NCBI GenBank assembly: GCA_006844765.1
Contig: SPJV01000099.1
Span: forward strand, 33,221-97,220
Length of the DNA stretch: 64,000 nt
Reading direction: 5' to 3'
Source of the DNA: Alphaproteobacteria bacterium
GTDB lineage: Bacteria > Pseudomonadota > Alphaproteobacteria > UBA8366 > Aestuariispiraceae
This document shows, in pieces, positions 52,504 to 61,153 of this stretch. Position numbers and translations under genes: made by a program. Each line of letters starts with the position of its first letter. Within the stretch, counting starts at the first letter, position 1. The notes beneath the pieces are model-generated. The model was given only the letters and a program-made list of their open reading frames with translations. It did no database searches and was not told the origin of the DNA.

Positions 52504-53814
52504 ATGAGCACAGCGAACGCGCAGGAACTCTACGGTTACGATGGGTTCTTCCAAGACGAGTTGGAAAACACGGATCCGGAAATTTTCTCAGCTCTTTCTG
52601 AAGAGCTGGTCCGGCAGAATGACGGGATCGAATTGATCGCGTCGGAAAACATTGTCAGCCGCGCTGTGATGCAAGCGGTTGGCTCGGTGAACACCAATAA
52701 ATATGCCGAAGGCTATGCAGGCCGGCGTTACTATGGTGGCTGCGAACATGTCGATGTGGTCGAGCGCCTGGCGATTGAGCGGGTCTGCAAGCTGTTCGAC
52801 TGCAAATTCGCCAATGTTCAGCCGCATTCCGGCGCGCAGGCGAACCAGACGGTCTTCTTTGCGCTGATGCAGCCGGGCGATACCTTCATGGGCTTGTCCT
52901 TGGCGAGTGGTGGTCACCTGACCCATGGCGCGGCACCGAACCAATCCGGTAAGTGGTTCAATGCGGTTTCCTACAATGTGAACCGTGACGACCATCGGAT
53001 TGATTTCGACGATGTCGAACGCCTGGCCAATGAACACAAGCCGAAAGTCATTATCGCGGGCGGTTCCGCCTATCCGCGTCACATTGACTTCGCCCGCTTC
53101 CGCCAGATCGCGGATTCAGTTGGTGCCTATTTCATGGTGGATATGGCTCACTTCGCAGGCTTGGTTGCTGGCGGCGTTCACCCGAACCCGCTGGAACATG
53201 CCCATATCGCGACCTCCACGACGCATAAAACATTGCGTTGCACGCGCGGTGGCTTGGTCCTGACCAATGACGAGGGGCTGGCTAAGAAGATCAACTCAGC
53301 GCTGTTCCCGGGGCTGCAAGGTGGTCCGCTGATGCATGCCATCGCGGGCAAGGCTGTTGGTTTCGGTGAAGCTTTGAAGCCGGAATTCAAAACCTACAGC
53401 CAGGCCATTGTGCGCAATGCAAAGGTTCTGTCGGAAACACTGGTTTCGGGCGGTCTTGATATCGTTTCCGGTGGGACCGATACACATCTGATGTTGGTCG
53501 ACCTCCGCCCGAAAGGCCTCACCGGCAATATTGCTGAGAAAAGCCTGGAGCGTGCGGGGATCACCTGTAACAAGAATGGCATTCCTTACGATCCGGAAAA
53601 GCCGATGGTCACCAGCGGCATCCGCCTCGGCACGCCGGCGGGGACGACGCGTGGCTTCGGCGAAGCGGAATTCCGTGAGATCGGTCAGATGATCGTTGAG
53701 GTCCTGGATGGCCTTGCGGCCAATCGCGAGGATAACAGTGCCGTAGAAGCGTCGGTTCATGAGCGGGTGACGGCAATGTGCCGCCGCTTCCCGCTTTACG
53801 ACCGACCTTACTAA
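52504..53814 (+). CDS. glyA: Serine hydroxymethyltransferase
   Basis: A 436-residue PLP enzyme making glycine and 5,10-methylene-THF from serine. Markers: ELIASENIVSRAVMQAVGSVNTNKYAEGY, YYGGCEHVDVVERLA, VDMAHFAGLVAGG, and PLP lysine in STTHKTLRCTRGG. ATG 52504 has AAAGGGG eight bases upstream; the frame is open farther upstream but without family sequence. The 150 bases after rpiB contain no gene. Confidence 0.97.
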   Translation: MSTANAQELYGYDGFFQDELENTDPEIFSALSEELVRQNDGIELIASENIVSRAVMQAVGSVNTNKYAEGYAGRRYYGGCEHVDVVERLAIERVCKLFDCKFANVQPHSGAQANQTVFFALMQPGDTFMGLSLASGGHLTHGAAPNQSGKWFNAVSYNVNRDDHRIDFDDVERLANEHKPKVIIAGGSAYPRHIDFARFRQIADSVGAYFMVDMAHFAGLVAGGVHPNPLEHAHIATSTTHKTLRCTRGGLVLTNDEGLAKKINSALFPGLQGGPLMHAIAGKAVGFGEALKPEFKTYSQAIVRNAKVLSETLVSGGLDIVSGGTDTHLMLVDLRPKGLTGNIAEKSLERAGITCNKNGIPYDPEKPMVTSGIRLGTPAGTTRGFGEAEFREIGQMIVEVLDGLAANREDNSAVEASVHERVTAMCRRFPLYDRPY

Positions 53815-53824
53815 GGATTTGAAA

Positions 53825-53857
53825 TGGGGCAGTGTGGTTAATGACTGCACTGCCCCA
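53825..53857 (+). terminator. Stem-loop between glyA and nrdR
   Basis: A perfect 10-bp stem (TGGGGCAGTG with CACTGCCCCA) around a 13-base loop, ten bases after the glyA stop. No T-tract follows, so partial termination or mRNA-end protection is more likely than a full stop. Confidence 0.55.
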
Positions 53858-53892
53858 AACGATTTACGAAGTGAGGAAGTGGGAGAGGCGAT

Positions 53893-54357
53893 ATGAAGTG
53901 TCCGTTCTGTAACCATGACGACACACAGGTGAAGGACTCGCGTCCGACTGAGGACAATTCTGCGATCCGCCGCCGGCGTCTCTGCCTCAACTGCGGTGCG
54001 CGTTTCACCACATTTGAGCGGGTTCAACTGCGTGAGTTGACTGTCGTCAAAGGAAGCGGCGTTCGTGAGCCCTTTGACCGAGACAAGATGATCCGCTCCA
54101 TGCAGATCGCCACGCGCAAGCGGAACATCGAACAAGACCGCATTGAACGTGTCGCCAATTCCATCGTCCGCCGCCTGGAATCCAGCGGGGAAAGCGAAGT
54201 GCCGGCACAGACAGTGGGCGAGATGGTGATGGAAGCTCTCCACCAGCTCGATCAGGTCGCCTATGTGCGTTTTGCCTCGGTCTATCGGAATTTCCGGGAG
54301 GCGAAGGATTTCGCGAAGTTCATTGATCGCGACACCGGCCTTTTGGAAGACGACTAG
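53893..54357 (+). CDS. nrdR: Transcriptional repressor NrdR
   Basis: A 154-residue regulator of ribonucleotide reductase genes. The N-terminal zinc ribbon has CPFC and CLNC (residues 3, 6, 31, 34) with RRRRLCLNCGARFTTFE, followed by the ATP-cone domain (KGSGVREPFDRDKMIRSM, RIERVANSIVRRLES, VAYVRFASVYRNF). It senses ATP/dATP. The glyA-nrdR-ribD order is common in alphaproteobacteria. The stop codon lies in a decayed 15-bp duplication. Confidence 0.97.
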   Translation: MKCPFCNHDDTQVKDSRPTEDNSAIRRRRLCLNCGARFTTFERVQLRELTVVKGSGVREPFDRDKMIRSMQIATRKRNIEQDRIERVANSIVRRLESSGESEVPAQTVGEMVMEALHQLDQVAYVRFASVYRNFREAKDFAKFIDRDTGLLEDD

Positions 54358-54375
54358 CCTGAAGACGGCTAACGG
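54346..54375 (+). repeat. Decayed 15-bp duplication at the nrdR stop
   Basis: GAAGACGACTAGCCT (54346-54360) and GAAGACGGCTAACGG (54361-54375) agree at 11 of 15 positions. The first carries the TAG stop and the second an in-frame TAA two bases short of the same place. Confidence 0.5.
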
Positions 54376-54380
54376 ATAGG

Positions 54381-55424
54381 ATGCGGGACGCCATGGCCCG
54401 TTCTTCCCAAGATATCTCTCATATGCGTGCTGCGCTGGCCCTCGCCACCCGTGGCCTCGGGCGTGTGGCGCCGAACCCCTCTGTCGGATGCGTTCTGGTG
54501 CAAGACGGACGCATCGTCGGGCGCGGTTGGACCCAACCGGGTGGTCGCCCGCATGCGGAAACAGAAGCGTTGGCAAGGGCAGGGGTAGAGGCGCGTGGAG
54601 CAACCGCCTATGTCACGCTTGAGCCCTGCAGCCATCAGGGCGTTACCGGTCCTTGTGCGGTGGCCCTGATCAATGCCGGGGTCTCTCGTGTCGTCTGTGC
54701 GATGGAAGACCCGGATGAGCGGGTGTCCGGGCGCGGCCTTGTGATGCTCCGCGACGCGGGCATTGAGGTTGAAAGTGGCGTGCTGGAGCCAGAAGCCAAG
54801 GCGCTCAATCAGGGCTTCATTCTGCACCGAACCCAGGGGCGCCCGATGGTTACGCTTAAATTGGCGACGACGCTGGATGGCAAGATCGCCACAGCCGCCG
54901 GCGACAGTAAGTGGATCACAGGAGCCGAAGCGCGGGCAGAGGCACATGGGCTGCGGGCCAATCACGACGCAATCCTGGTCGGCAGCGGCACAGCTCTGGC
55001 AGATCAACCGGCACTGACATGTCGTCTGCCGGGGGTCACCGGGCAAGATCCGCTTCGGGTACTCCTGGATCGGCGCGGACGCGTTGCAGAAGGCGCGGCA
55101 CCCCGGGATGCTGCAGCTGAAACGATGGTGCTCGGTGGGGATGACTGCGAACCAGGTTCAGCTTTGACTGCCCTGGCGGACCGGGGCGTGACACGGCTTT
55201 TGATCGAAGGCGGCGGCGCTGTCGCAGCCTCCTTTTTGCGGGCCGGTTTGGTCGATAGGGTTGTCTGGTTCCAGGCAGGCGGCATCCTGGGCGGGGACGC
55301 TGCACCAGCTGTGGCATCCCTCGGGCTCTCGACAGTATCCGAGATGCCGCGTTTCACGTTAAGAGAAACCCGCCTATTCGGAAATGGCGACCGCATGGCG
55401 CTGCTTTTCAGAAGCAGCGATTGA
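54381..55424 (+). CDS. ribD: Bifunctional riboflavin deaminase/reductase RibD
   Basis: A 347-residue two-domain enzyme. The deaminase half has the zinc motif PHAETEAL and TLEPCSHQGVTGPC; the reductase half begins near residue 150 (RPMVTLKLATTLDGKIAT) with LLIEGGGAVAASFLRAGLVD. It performs the second and third steps of riboflavin synthesis. ATG 54381 lies directly after GGATAGG; ATG 54393 has better spacing and may be the real start. Confidence 0.95.
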   Translation: MRDAMARSSQDISHMRAALALATRGLGRVAPNPSVGCVLVQDGRIVGRGWTQPGGRPHAETEALARAGVEARGATAYVTLEPCSHQGVTGPCAVALINAGVSRVVCAMEDPDERVSGRGLVMLRDAGIEVESGVLEPEAKALNQGFILHRTQGRPMVTLKLATTLDGKIATAAGDSKWITGAEARAEAHGLRANHDAILVGSGTALADQPALTCRLPGVTGQDPLRVLLDRRGRVAEGAAPRDAAAETMVLGGDDCEPGSALTALADRGVTRLLIEGGGAVAASFLRAGLVDRVVWFQAGGILGGDAAPAVASLGLSTVSEMPRFTLRETRLFGNGDRMALLFRSSD

Positions 55425-55493
55425 CAAGCGGTGGCGGGAGGTCAATTACCCTGACCGGAATAACGCCCGATACTTTAGCGAGGGAACGCTTTC

Positions 55494-56147
55494 ATGTTCA
55501 CAGGCATCGTCAGCGATATCGGTATCGTCGCCGCGAAAGAGCAGGCCGGTGATACCCGTTTCCGGATTTCTACGGTTTATGAGGTGGAAGGGATCGACCT
55601 TGGCGCCTCCATCGCTTGTGCCGGATGTTGCCTGACCGTCACGGGCACGGGCCGAGACGAGACGGGAAAAGGGTGGTTCGATGTCGTTGCGTCCGGGGAG
55701 ACGCTGTCGAAGACGGCGTTGGGCGACTGGCAGGAAGGGACCGGGATCAATCTTGAGCGGGCGCTGAGACTGGGCGACGAACTGGGCGGTCATATCGTTC
55801 AAGGGCATGTCGATTGTGTAACGGAAATCCTGGATCGCACACCGGAGGGGGATAGCCTGCGCTTCGGTTTCGCAATCCCGCAGGAATTCAGCCGTTTTAT
55901 CGCCCCGAAAGGATCGATCGTCCTGGATGGTGTATCCCTGACCGTCAATGAAGTGTCGGCGGATCGCTTTGGCGTCAACATCATCCCCCACACGGCAGAA
56001 ATGACGACTTTTGGAAATGCGCAGCCAGGGGACCGGGTCAATCTTGAGGTGGATGCCTTGGCCCGTTATGTTGCGCGGCTCCTCGATGCGGAACACCCGC
56101 AAAAAACTGAGACTGAAGAAACCGATATTGGAAGGATTTGGCAGTGA
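55494..56147 (+). CDS. ribE: Riboflavin synthase, alpha subunit
   Basis: A 217-residue protein of two lumazine-binding barrels: MFTGIVSDIG, GASIACAGCCLTVT and GGHIVQGHVDCVTEI, then the second copy with GSIVLDGVSLTVNEV and NIIPHTAEMTTFG. It dismutates two 6,7-dimethyl-8-ribityllumazine molecules into riboflavin. The last codons overlap the GTG start of the next gene (GTGA), showing tight coupling. Confidence 0.96.
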   Translation: MFTGIVSDIGIVAAKEQAGDTRFRISTVYEVEGIDLGASIACAGCCLTVTGTGRDETGKGWFDVVASGETLSKTALGDWQEGTGINLERALRLGDELGGHIVQGHVDCVTEILDRTPEGDSLRFGFAIPQEFSRFIAPKGSIVLDGVSLTVNEVSADRFGVNIIPHTAEMTTFGNAQPGDRVNLEVDALARYVARLLDAEHPQKTETEETDIGRIWQ

Positions 56148-57331
56148 GTGTCACTGGTCCTGGCGATCTCTCAACAGTATCCAAACAAGACGTTGCGGCG
56201 GCTGCGGCATCTGCAAATGGTGATGCGGCAATCCTCTCGCCGATTGAGGATATCATCGAGGATGCGCAGAACGGGCGGATGTTCGTCCTGGTCGATGATG
56301 AAGATCGGGAGAATGAGGGTGATTTGATCATCCCGGCGCAGATGGCGACACCGGATGCGATCAATTTCATGGCGAAGTTCGGGCGAGGCCTGATCTGCCT
56401 GGCCTTGACGCAGGAGAAGGTCGATCAACTGGGCCTGCCCTTGATGCCCCAGAAAAACGCCAGCCGCTTCGGCACGGCGTTCACCGTTTCCATTGAAGCC
56501 CGCGAAGGCGTGACGACGGGGATCTCAGCCCCGGACCGCGCGCGAACCATCGCGGCAGCAATTGATCCCCGCGCAACGGCGGAGGACATCACGACACCGG
56601 GCCATATCTTCCCGCTTCTGGCGCGGGAGGGGGGCAGCCTGATCCGGGCTGGCCATACCGAAGCCTCTGTCGATATCGCGCGCCTGGCGGGGTTGAACCC
56701 GTCCGCTGTCATCTGCGAGATCATGAATGATGATGGGGAGATGGCGCGCCTCTCTGATCTCATTCCCTTCGCGCAGTATCATGGGCTTAAGATTGGGGCG
56801 ATTGCGGATCTGATTGCCTATCGCCGGCGCCATGACAGCTTGGTGCAGAAGGTTGAGGAAACAACGCTGGAATCCGCCCATGGCGGCGATTTCAAATTGG
56901 CGGTTTATGTCAATCAGGTTGCCTATTCTGAACACATAGCTCTGGTGAAGGGCGATGTTTCAAGTGGCGGGCCGGTTCTGGTGCGTATGCATCAGTTGAG
57001 TATGTTCGATGATGTCCTGGGTGACACGTCGAGCGGAAAGGCCGGCGATCTGCAACGGTCTATGGAAATGATCGGTCAGGAAGGGCGGGGTGTGATCGTG
57101 CTGATCCGTGAAGCACAGCCGCGCGTCGTTTCGGATCGGGTTCGGATACGTGAAAACAAAGATCCCCTGGATGGCGACGAAGAACTTCGGGACTATGGGG
57201 TTGGCGCACAGATCCTGATTGATCTTGGTGTGCGTGAAATGGAACTCCTCTCAAATACGGAACGCAATATCATCGGGTTGGAAGGGTATGGGCTGACTGT
57301 TGCCGGCCGCCGTCCGATACCGAAAGACTGA
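56144..57331 (+). CDS. ribB: 3,4-dihydroxy-2-butanone-4-phosphate synthase with degenerate GTP cyclohydrolase II domain (RibBX type)
   Basis: A 395-residue protein. The N-terminal RibB domain is intact: VDDEDRENEGDLI, TTGISAPDRARTI, GHIFPLLAREGG and HTEASVDIARLAG. The C-terminal domain has the RibA fold but lacks the zinc cysteines: where RibA has HSEC and CDCG this one reads MHQLS and SSGK, so cyclohydrolase activity is not expected. That is the RibBX form known in several proteobacteria. An active RibA must be encoded elsewhere. GTG 56144, eight bases after GGAAGGAT, is the start. Confidence 0.92.
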   Translation: MSVTGPGDLSTVSKQDVAAAAASANGDAAILSPIEDIIEDAQNGRMFVLVDDEDRENEGDLIIPAQMATPDAINFMAKFGRGLICLALTQEKVDQLGLPLMPQKNASRFGTAFTVSIEAREGVTTGISAPDRARTIAAAIDPRATAEDITTPGHIFPLLAREGGSLIRAGHTEASVDIARLAGLNPSAVICEIMNDDGEMARLSDLIPFAQYHGLKIGAIADLIAYRRRHDSLVQKVEETTLESAHGGDFKLAVYVNQVAYSEHIALVKGDVSSGGPVLVRMHQLSMFDDVLGDTSSGKAGDLQRSMEMIGQEGRGVIVLIREAQPRVVSDRVRIRENKDPLDGDEELRDYGVGAQILIDLGVREMELLSNTERNIIGLEGYGLTVAGRRPIPKD

Positions 57332-57355
57332 CCTGTTTAACAAGGAATAGCTTTG

Positions 57356-57832
57356 ATGGCTGACGAGACTGATAATCGCGAAGCACCGCATGTGATGATT
57401 GTGGAGGCGCCGTATTATGCGGATATCGCAGAAGAACTGGCGCGTGGTGCGATTGAGGCACTGAAAGAAGCTGGTGCCAGCTTCGATCGCTTTCCGGTAG
57501 CTGGCGCTTTCGAAATTCCAGGCGCAATCAGCGCGGCCCACAAGTCACAAATTCATGCAGGGCGGAAGGTCTATGATGGCTATATTGCACTCGGTTGCGT
57601 GATCAGGGGGGAAACGACCCATTACGACTATATCTGTCAGGAAAGTGCGCGCGCTTTGATGAACCTGTCTGTCGAGCGTAACCTGGCAATCGGAAACGGT
57701 ATTCTGACGGTCGAAAATCGGACCCAGGCTTGGGCTCGCGCGTCGATGGATGGCAAGAATAAGGGCGGCGAAGCGGCGCGCGCCTGTCTTGGCATGATCC
57801 TTTTAAAGCAGCAGTTTGGCCTCGAGTTGTAA
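57356..57832 (+). CDS. ribH: 6,7-dimethyl-8-ribityllumazine synthase
   Basis: A 158-residue lumazine synthase: VMIVEAPYYADIAEELARGAIEAL, PVAGAFEIPGAIS, YIALGCVIRGETTHYDYIC with the catalytic His, and GNGILTVENRTQAWARA. The form with a bridging ENRTQAW is typical. It condenses the RibB product with the ribityl-uracil to give lumazine. ATG 57356 has AAGGA nine bases upstream. Confidence 0.96.
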   Translation: MADETDNREAPHVMIVEAPYYADIAEELARGAIEALKEAGASFDRFPVAGAFEIPGAISAAHKSQIHAGRKVYDGYIALGCVIRGETTHYDYICQESARALMNLSVERNLAIGNGILTVENRTQAWARASMDGKNKGGEAARACLGMILLKQQFGLEL

Positions 57833-57835
57833 TTG

Positions 57836-58327
57836 ATGAGCAAAAAATCTCAAACGAAAGGCCGTTTGCGGACGGCAGCACGACTGGCGGCGGTCCAGGC
57901 ACTCTATGACATGGAGCTCGCCGGGCATACGGCAGATCGTGTCATCCGTGACTTTGCGGCACGCGGCAGCATTGCTGATCTGGATGGGGAAGAAGTGCCC
58001 GCCGATCCTGACCTGTTCACAGCCCTGGTTCGGGGCGTCTCGACTGAGCATGCCCGGCTGGACGAGTTGGCCGATGGTGCGATGGATGGAAAGCGGCAGA
58101 TCGCTAATTTGGATTCTCTGGTACGCGTCATCCTGCGAGCGGGCGCCTTTGAGCTCTTGCAGCGTGCGGATATCGACCCACCGGTTACGATCAGCGCGTA
58201 TCTCGCAGTTGCTTCCGCCTTCTTCGGCGGGGGGGAACCCGGCTTCGTAAATGGTGTCTTGGACCGGCTTGCCCAGGTTCTGCGGTCGGAGGATCTGGCC
58301 GCATCGCGCGACAATAGTGATGGCTAA
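57836..58327 (+). CDS. nusB: Transcription antitermination factor NusB
   Basis: A 163-residue all-helical protein: the Arg-rich start RLRTAARLAAVQALYDME, LVRGVSTEHARLDELAD, and RVILRAGAFELLQRADIDPPVTISAYLAVASAFFGGGEPGFVNGVLDRL. With NusE it assembles on boxA of rRNA transcripts. It sits three bases after ribH and overlaps thiL by eight, the usual rib-nusB-thiL order. Confidence 0.96.
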   Translation: MSKKSQTKGRLRTAARLAAVQALYDMELAGHTADRVIRDFAARGSIADLDGEEVPADPDLFTALVRGVSTEHARLDELADGAMDGKRQIANLDSLVRVILRAGAFELLQRADIDPPVTISAYLAVASAFFGGGEPGFVNGVLDRLAQVLRSEDLAASRDNSDG

Positions 58328-59309
58328 TCCAGGATCGCTTGATGAGTTTGGGCGCATCGCCCGCTATTTGGCGCCGTTGGCTGCCGATTTTGACGGGGCT
58401 CGGGGCCTGCTGGATGACGTCGCGGTCCTGACGCCCGAAACTGTTGGTCCAGGTCTCGTTGTTACAGCCGATGCCCTGGTTGAGGCTGTTCATTTCCTCG
58501 CGACGGATCCCCCGGAAAGTGTGGCGCGGAAAGCGCTGCGGGTGAATCTTTCCGACCTGGCATCCAAGGGCGCTGTTCCCAAAGTTTATTTCCTGACCTT
58601 GATGTTACCGGCGCGACTGGATGAGGACTGGTTGTCAGCCTTTGCAGAAGGGTTGCGGCAGGATCAAGAGGCGTTCGGTATCCGACTTGCGGGGGGAGAC
58701 AGCACCGCGACGTCTGGCCCACTGGGGATCTCTATCACCGCGATGGGCTCTGCTCCTGCAACCGGCGCTCCAAGCCGGGCTGGTGCAAAAGCCGGTGACG
58801 ACCTTTATGTCAGCGGCACGATTGGTGATGGGTACTTAGGGCTCCTGGCAGCGACGGGCCGGTTGTTGGGGGAGGGGGCTGAGATACTGTTAAACCGCTA
58901 TCAATTGCCGGAACCTCGCCTAGTTTTGGGGCGCGCTGTGTCCGGTTTGGTGACGGCATCGATGGATATCTCTGATGGGCTGATTGCGGATCTGGAACAT
59001 TTAGCATCAGCCTCCGGTGTCGATGCGGAGGTTGATACGCCCTCTATTCCCGTCAGTGCACCGGCAATTGATTGGCTCGCCGAAGCCCCGGATCGAATGT
59101 TGGACTTACTGACGGGCGGCGATGACTATGAACTACTTTTCTCAGCAGATCGCTCTCAAAGAGAGGCGATGGCTGAAGCCGCCGAGCAAACAGGGACGAT
59201 GGTGACACGCATCGGTCGGATCGTTAAAGGCGGCGGTGCGGTCAGGTTGCTTGATTCAATGGGTGATCCCGTTCCCATTCCTGATCGAACGGGCTATCGC
59301 CACAGTTAG
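58320..59309 (+). CDS. thiL: Thiamine-monophosphate kinase
   Basis: A 329-residue AIRS/PurM-fold kinase: LDDVAVLTPETVGPGLVVTADALVEAVHF, ARKALRVNLSDLASKGAVP, RLAGGDSTATSGPLGIS, ASMDISDGLIADLEHL, TGGDDYELLFSA. The Asp-rich motifs bind magnesium and ATP. It makes thiamine diphosphate from thiamine monophosphate. The ATG lies within the last codons of nusB. Confidence 0.95.
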   Translation: MANPGSLDEFGRIARYLAPLAADFDGARGLLDDVAVLTPETVGPGLVVTADALVEAVHFLATDPPESVARKALRVNLSDLASKGAVPKVYFLTLMLPARLDEDWLSAFAEGLRQDQEAFGIRLAGGDSTATSGPLGISITAMGSAPATGAPSRAGAKAGDDLYVSGTIGDGYLGLLAATGRLLGEGAEILLNRYQLPEPRLVLGRAVSGLVTASMDISDGLIADLEHLASASGVDAEVDTPSIPVSAPAIDWLAEAPDRMLDLLTGGDDYELLFSADRSQREAMAEAAEQTGTMVTRIGRIVKGGGAVRLLDSMGDPVPIPDRTGYRHS

Positions 59310-59391
59310 TTCTAGCTGCTAAACAAGGGCGGCTAAGAAGAAGACTTAGTCGATTGTAGTCTCTGAAAATCTTGGTTCATCGGCACGCGAT

Positions 59392-59844
59392 ATGAAGAAA
59401 ATCCTCATCATTGTCATCCTTCTGCTGCTCGTCGGGGGCGGTGGCGGCGGTGCTTATTGGTGGTTTGTCTTGAAGGATGCCGGTGGGGAAGAGGTCGTTG
59501 AAGAAGAAGAGGAAATTGATCTCGGTCCCCCTCCGATCTTTGTCGAATTACCTGCTTTGACGGTCCCCGTGATCCGCAACGGAAATGTGGCGCGTTACAT
59601 TATCCTGAAAATGTCGATTGAGGTGCCGGATAGCACCTCTGAGCAAATGGTCATCGCACGAACCCCCGGGCTTCGAAATGCGTATCTTCGCGATTTGCAC
59701 GGATATTTCTCGACAATTCCGGTGACACAGCGTTTGAATATCACTCCGATCAAGAAGCGCTTGGCTAAAATCTCTCAAGGCGTCCTCGGCAAGGGGATCG
59801 TGAAAGATATTCTGATTACCAACGCGTTTACCAAGGACGACTAA
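59392..59844 (+). CDS. fliL: Flagellar basal body-associated protein FliL
   Basis: A 150-residue bitopic protein: a transmembrane helix at about 4-27 with a glycine run, an acidic linker (EEVVEEEEEIDLG), and the FliL periplasmic domain with RNGNVARYIILKMSIEVPD and PGLRNAYLRDLHGYF. FliL sits around the stator and aids torque. No other flagellar gene is within the window, so it may be an isolated paralogue; three bases separate it from the MFS gene. Confidence 0.85.
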   Translation: MKKILIIVILLLLVGGGGGGAYWWFVLKDAGGEEVVEEEEEIDLGPPPIFVELPALTVPVIRNGNVARYIILKMSIEVPDSTSEQMVIARTPGLRNAYLRDLHGYFSTIPVTQRLNITPIKKRLAKISQGVLGKGIVKDILITNAFTKDD

Positions 59845-59847
59845 TTC

Positions 59848-61104
59848 ATGACGGTTGAACAGACCGGGGCTTCGCCTGCGGGTGCAGACCCGACGAAACG
59901 CAACGTGCTTTTGCTCTGTGCTGCAATGGCACTCAGTAATACAGGTGCGAGCTTGATCATGACTGTGACGGCCCTGACCGGGGCAATGTTGGCGCGTGAT
60001 TGGGTTACCTATGACATACCGTTTCTTGGTGTCGTCAAGGAATCCAACCTGCCGACATTGGGGCTCAGCCTGCAGTTCATCGGGACCATGATGGCGACAG
60101 TTCCGGCGGCCCTTTTGATGCGCCGCATTGGTCGACGGGCGGGGTTTTCGCTGGGTCAGGGTATCGGGTTTTGTGGCGCGCTTCTGGCAACCTATGCCAT
60201 TTTGGAACACTCATTTCCGCTCTTTGTCATCTCAGGCGCGTTGATTGGCGCGCATAATGCGTTTTGGGCCCAGTACCGATTTGCAGCAGCGGATACAGCA
60301 CGACCGGAATATCGACCGCGTGCCATTACCTATGTCATGGCAGGACCGATCTTGGCTGGAATCTTCGGCCCAGAGCTTGCCAAGCACAGCAAAGATCTGC
60401 TGACGCCGATTGAGTATGCTGGCGCTTATGTATCGGTTGCGGTCCTGTGTCTCGTCACGGTCTCAGTTTTACAGTTTATCAAGATACCGCGGATGACGGC
60501 AGCGGAGCGATCTCAACAGGGCCGCCCGTTGCGGGAGATTCTCAGCACAGAGCGCGGCATCTGGGTGGCTATTCTGGCGGCGATGGTCGGATATTCCTCA
60601 ATGTCTTTCCTTATGACATCCACGCCGCTTGCGATGAAGGGGTGCGGGCATGAATTCGCCGATGCGGCCTTTGTCATACAATGGCATGTGATTGCGATGT
60701 TCGGGCCCAGCTTTTTTACGGGGCGTTTGATTGAGAAAGTCGGCGCGCGCGTGATTGTCGCGATCGGCGCACTGTTTTTCCTGACAGCGGTTGCAATCAA
60801 TATGACCGGTGTTGAGATGTTGCAGTTCTGGTCATCTCTTGTGTTCGTCGGGGTTGGTTGGAATTTCATGTATGTCGGCGGTACGACGATGTTGACCCAG
60901 TGCTATCGTCCTGAAGAAAAGGCCAAGGTTCAGGGCTTTAACGACTTCATGGTTTTTGGAATGGTGGCCTTGGCAAGCTTGATGTCAGGGGGGCTTCAAC
61001 AAGCTTTCGGTTGGGTCGTTGTCAATATAGGCATTGTTGCGCCTGTTGTTCTGGCACTGGCTGTTACCGTTCTGGCCCCGCGCCGCCCCTCTGTTTCTTC
61101 GTAA
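59848..61104 (+). CDS. MFS transporter
   Basis: A 418-residue protein with about twelve hydrophobic helices. Loop 2-3 has the MFS signature region MRRIGRRAGFSLGQG, and the central cytosolic loop is charged (RMTAAERSQQGRPLREI). The second half includes MFGPSFFTGRLIEKVGARVIVAIGAL. Substrate unknown. It is the last gene of the long plus-strand run and is convergent with the hybrid kinase. Confidence 0.88.
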   Translation: MTVEQTGASPAGADPTKRNVLLLCAAMALSNTGASLIMTVTALTGAMLARDWVTYDIPFLGVVKESNLPTLGLSLQFIGTMMATVPAALLMRRIGRRAGFSLGQGIGFCGALLATYAILEHSFPLFVISGALIGAHNAFWAQYRFAAADTARPEYRPRAITYVMAGPILAGIFGPELAKHSKDLLTPIEYAGAYVSVAVLCLVTVSVLQFIKIPRMTAAERSQQGRPLREILSTERGIWVAILAAMVGYSSMSFLMTSTPLAMKGCGHEFADAAFVIQWHVIAMFGPSFFTGRLIEKVGARVIVAIGALFFLTAVAINMTGVEMLQFWSSLVFVGVGWNFMYVGGTTMLTQCYRPEEKAKVQGFNDFMVFGMVALASLMSGGLQQAFGWVVVNIGIVAPVVLALAVTVLAPRRPSVSS

Positions 61105-61153
61105 ATATCTGTTGCCCGTCGCCCTCGGTCACAACGAAGCGATCCTTATGCCG

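Noticed and set aside
54358..55493. FMN riboswitch for the riboflavin genes
   Set aside because: The gaps before ribD (23 bases) and ribE (69 bases) are too short and show no RFN-like conserved segments.
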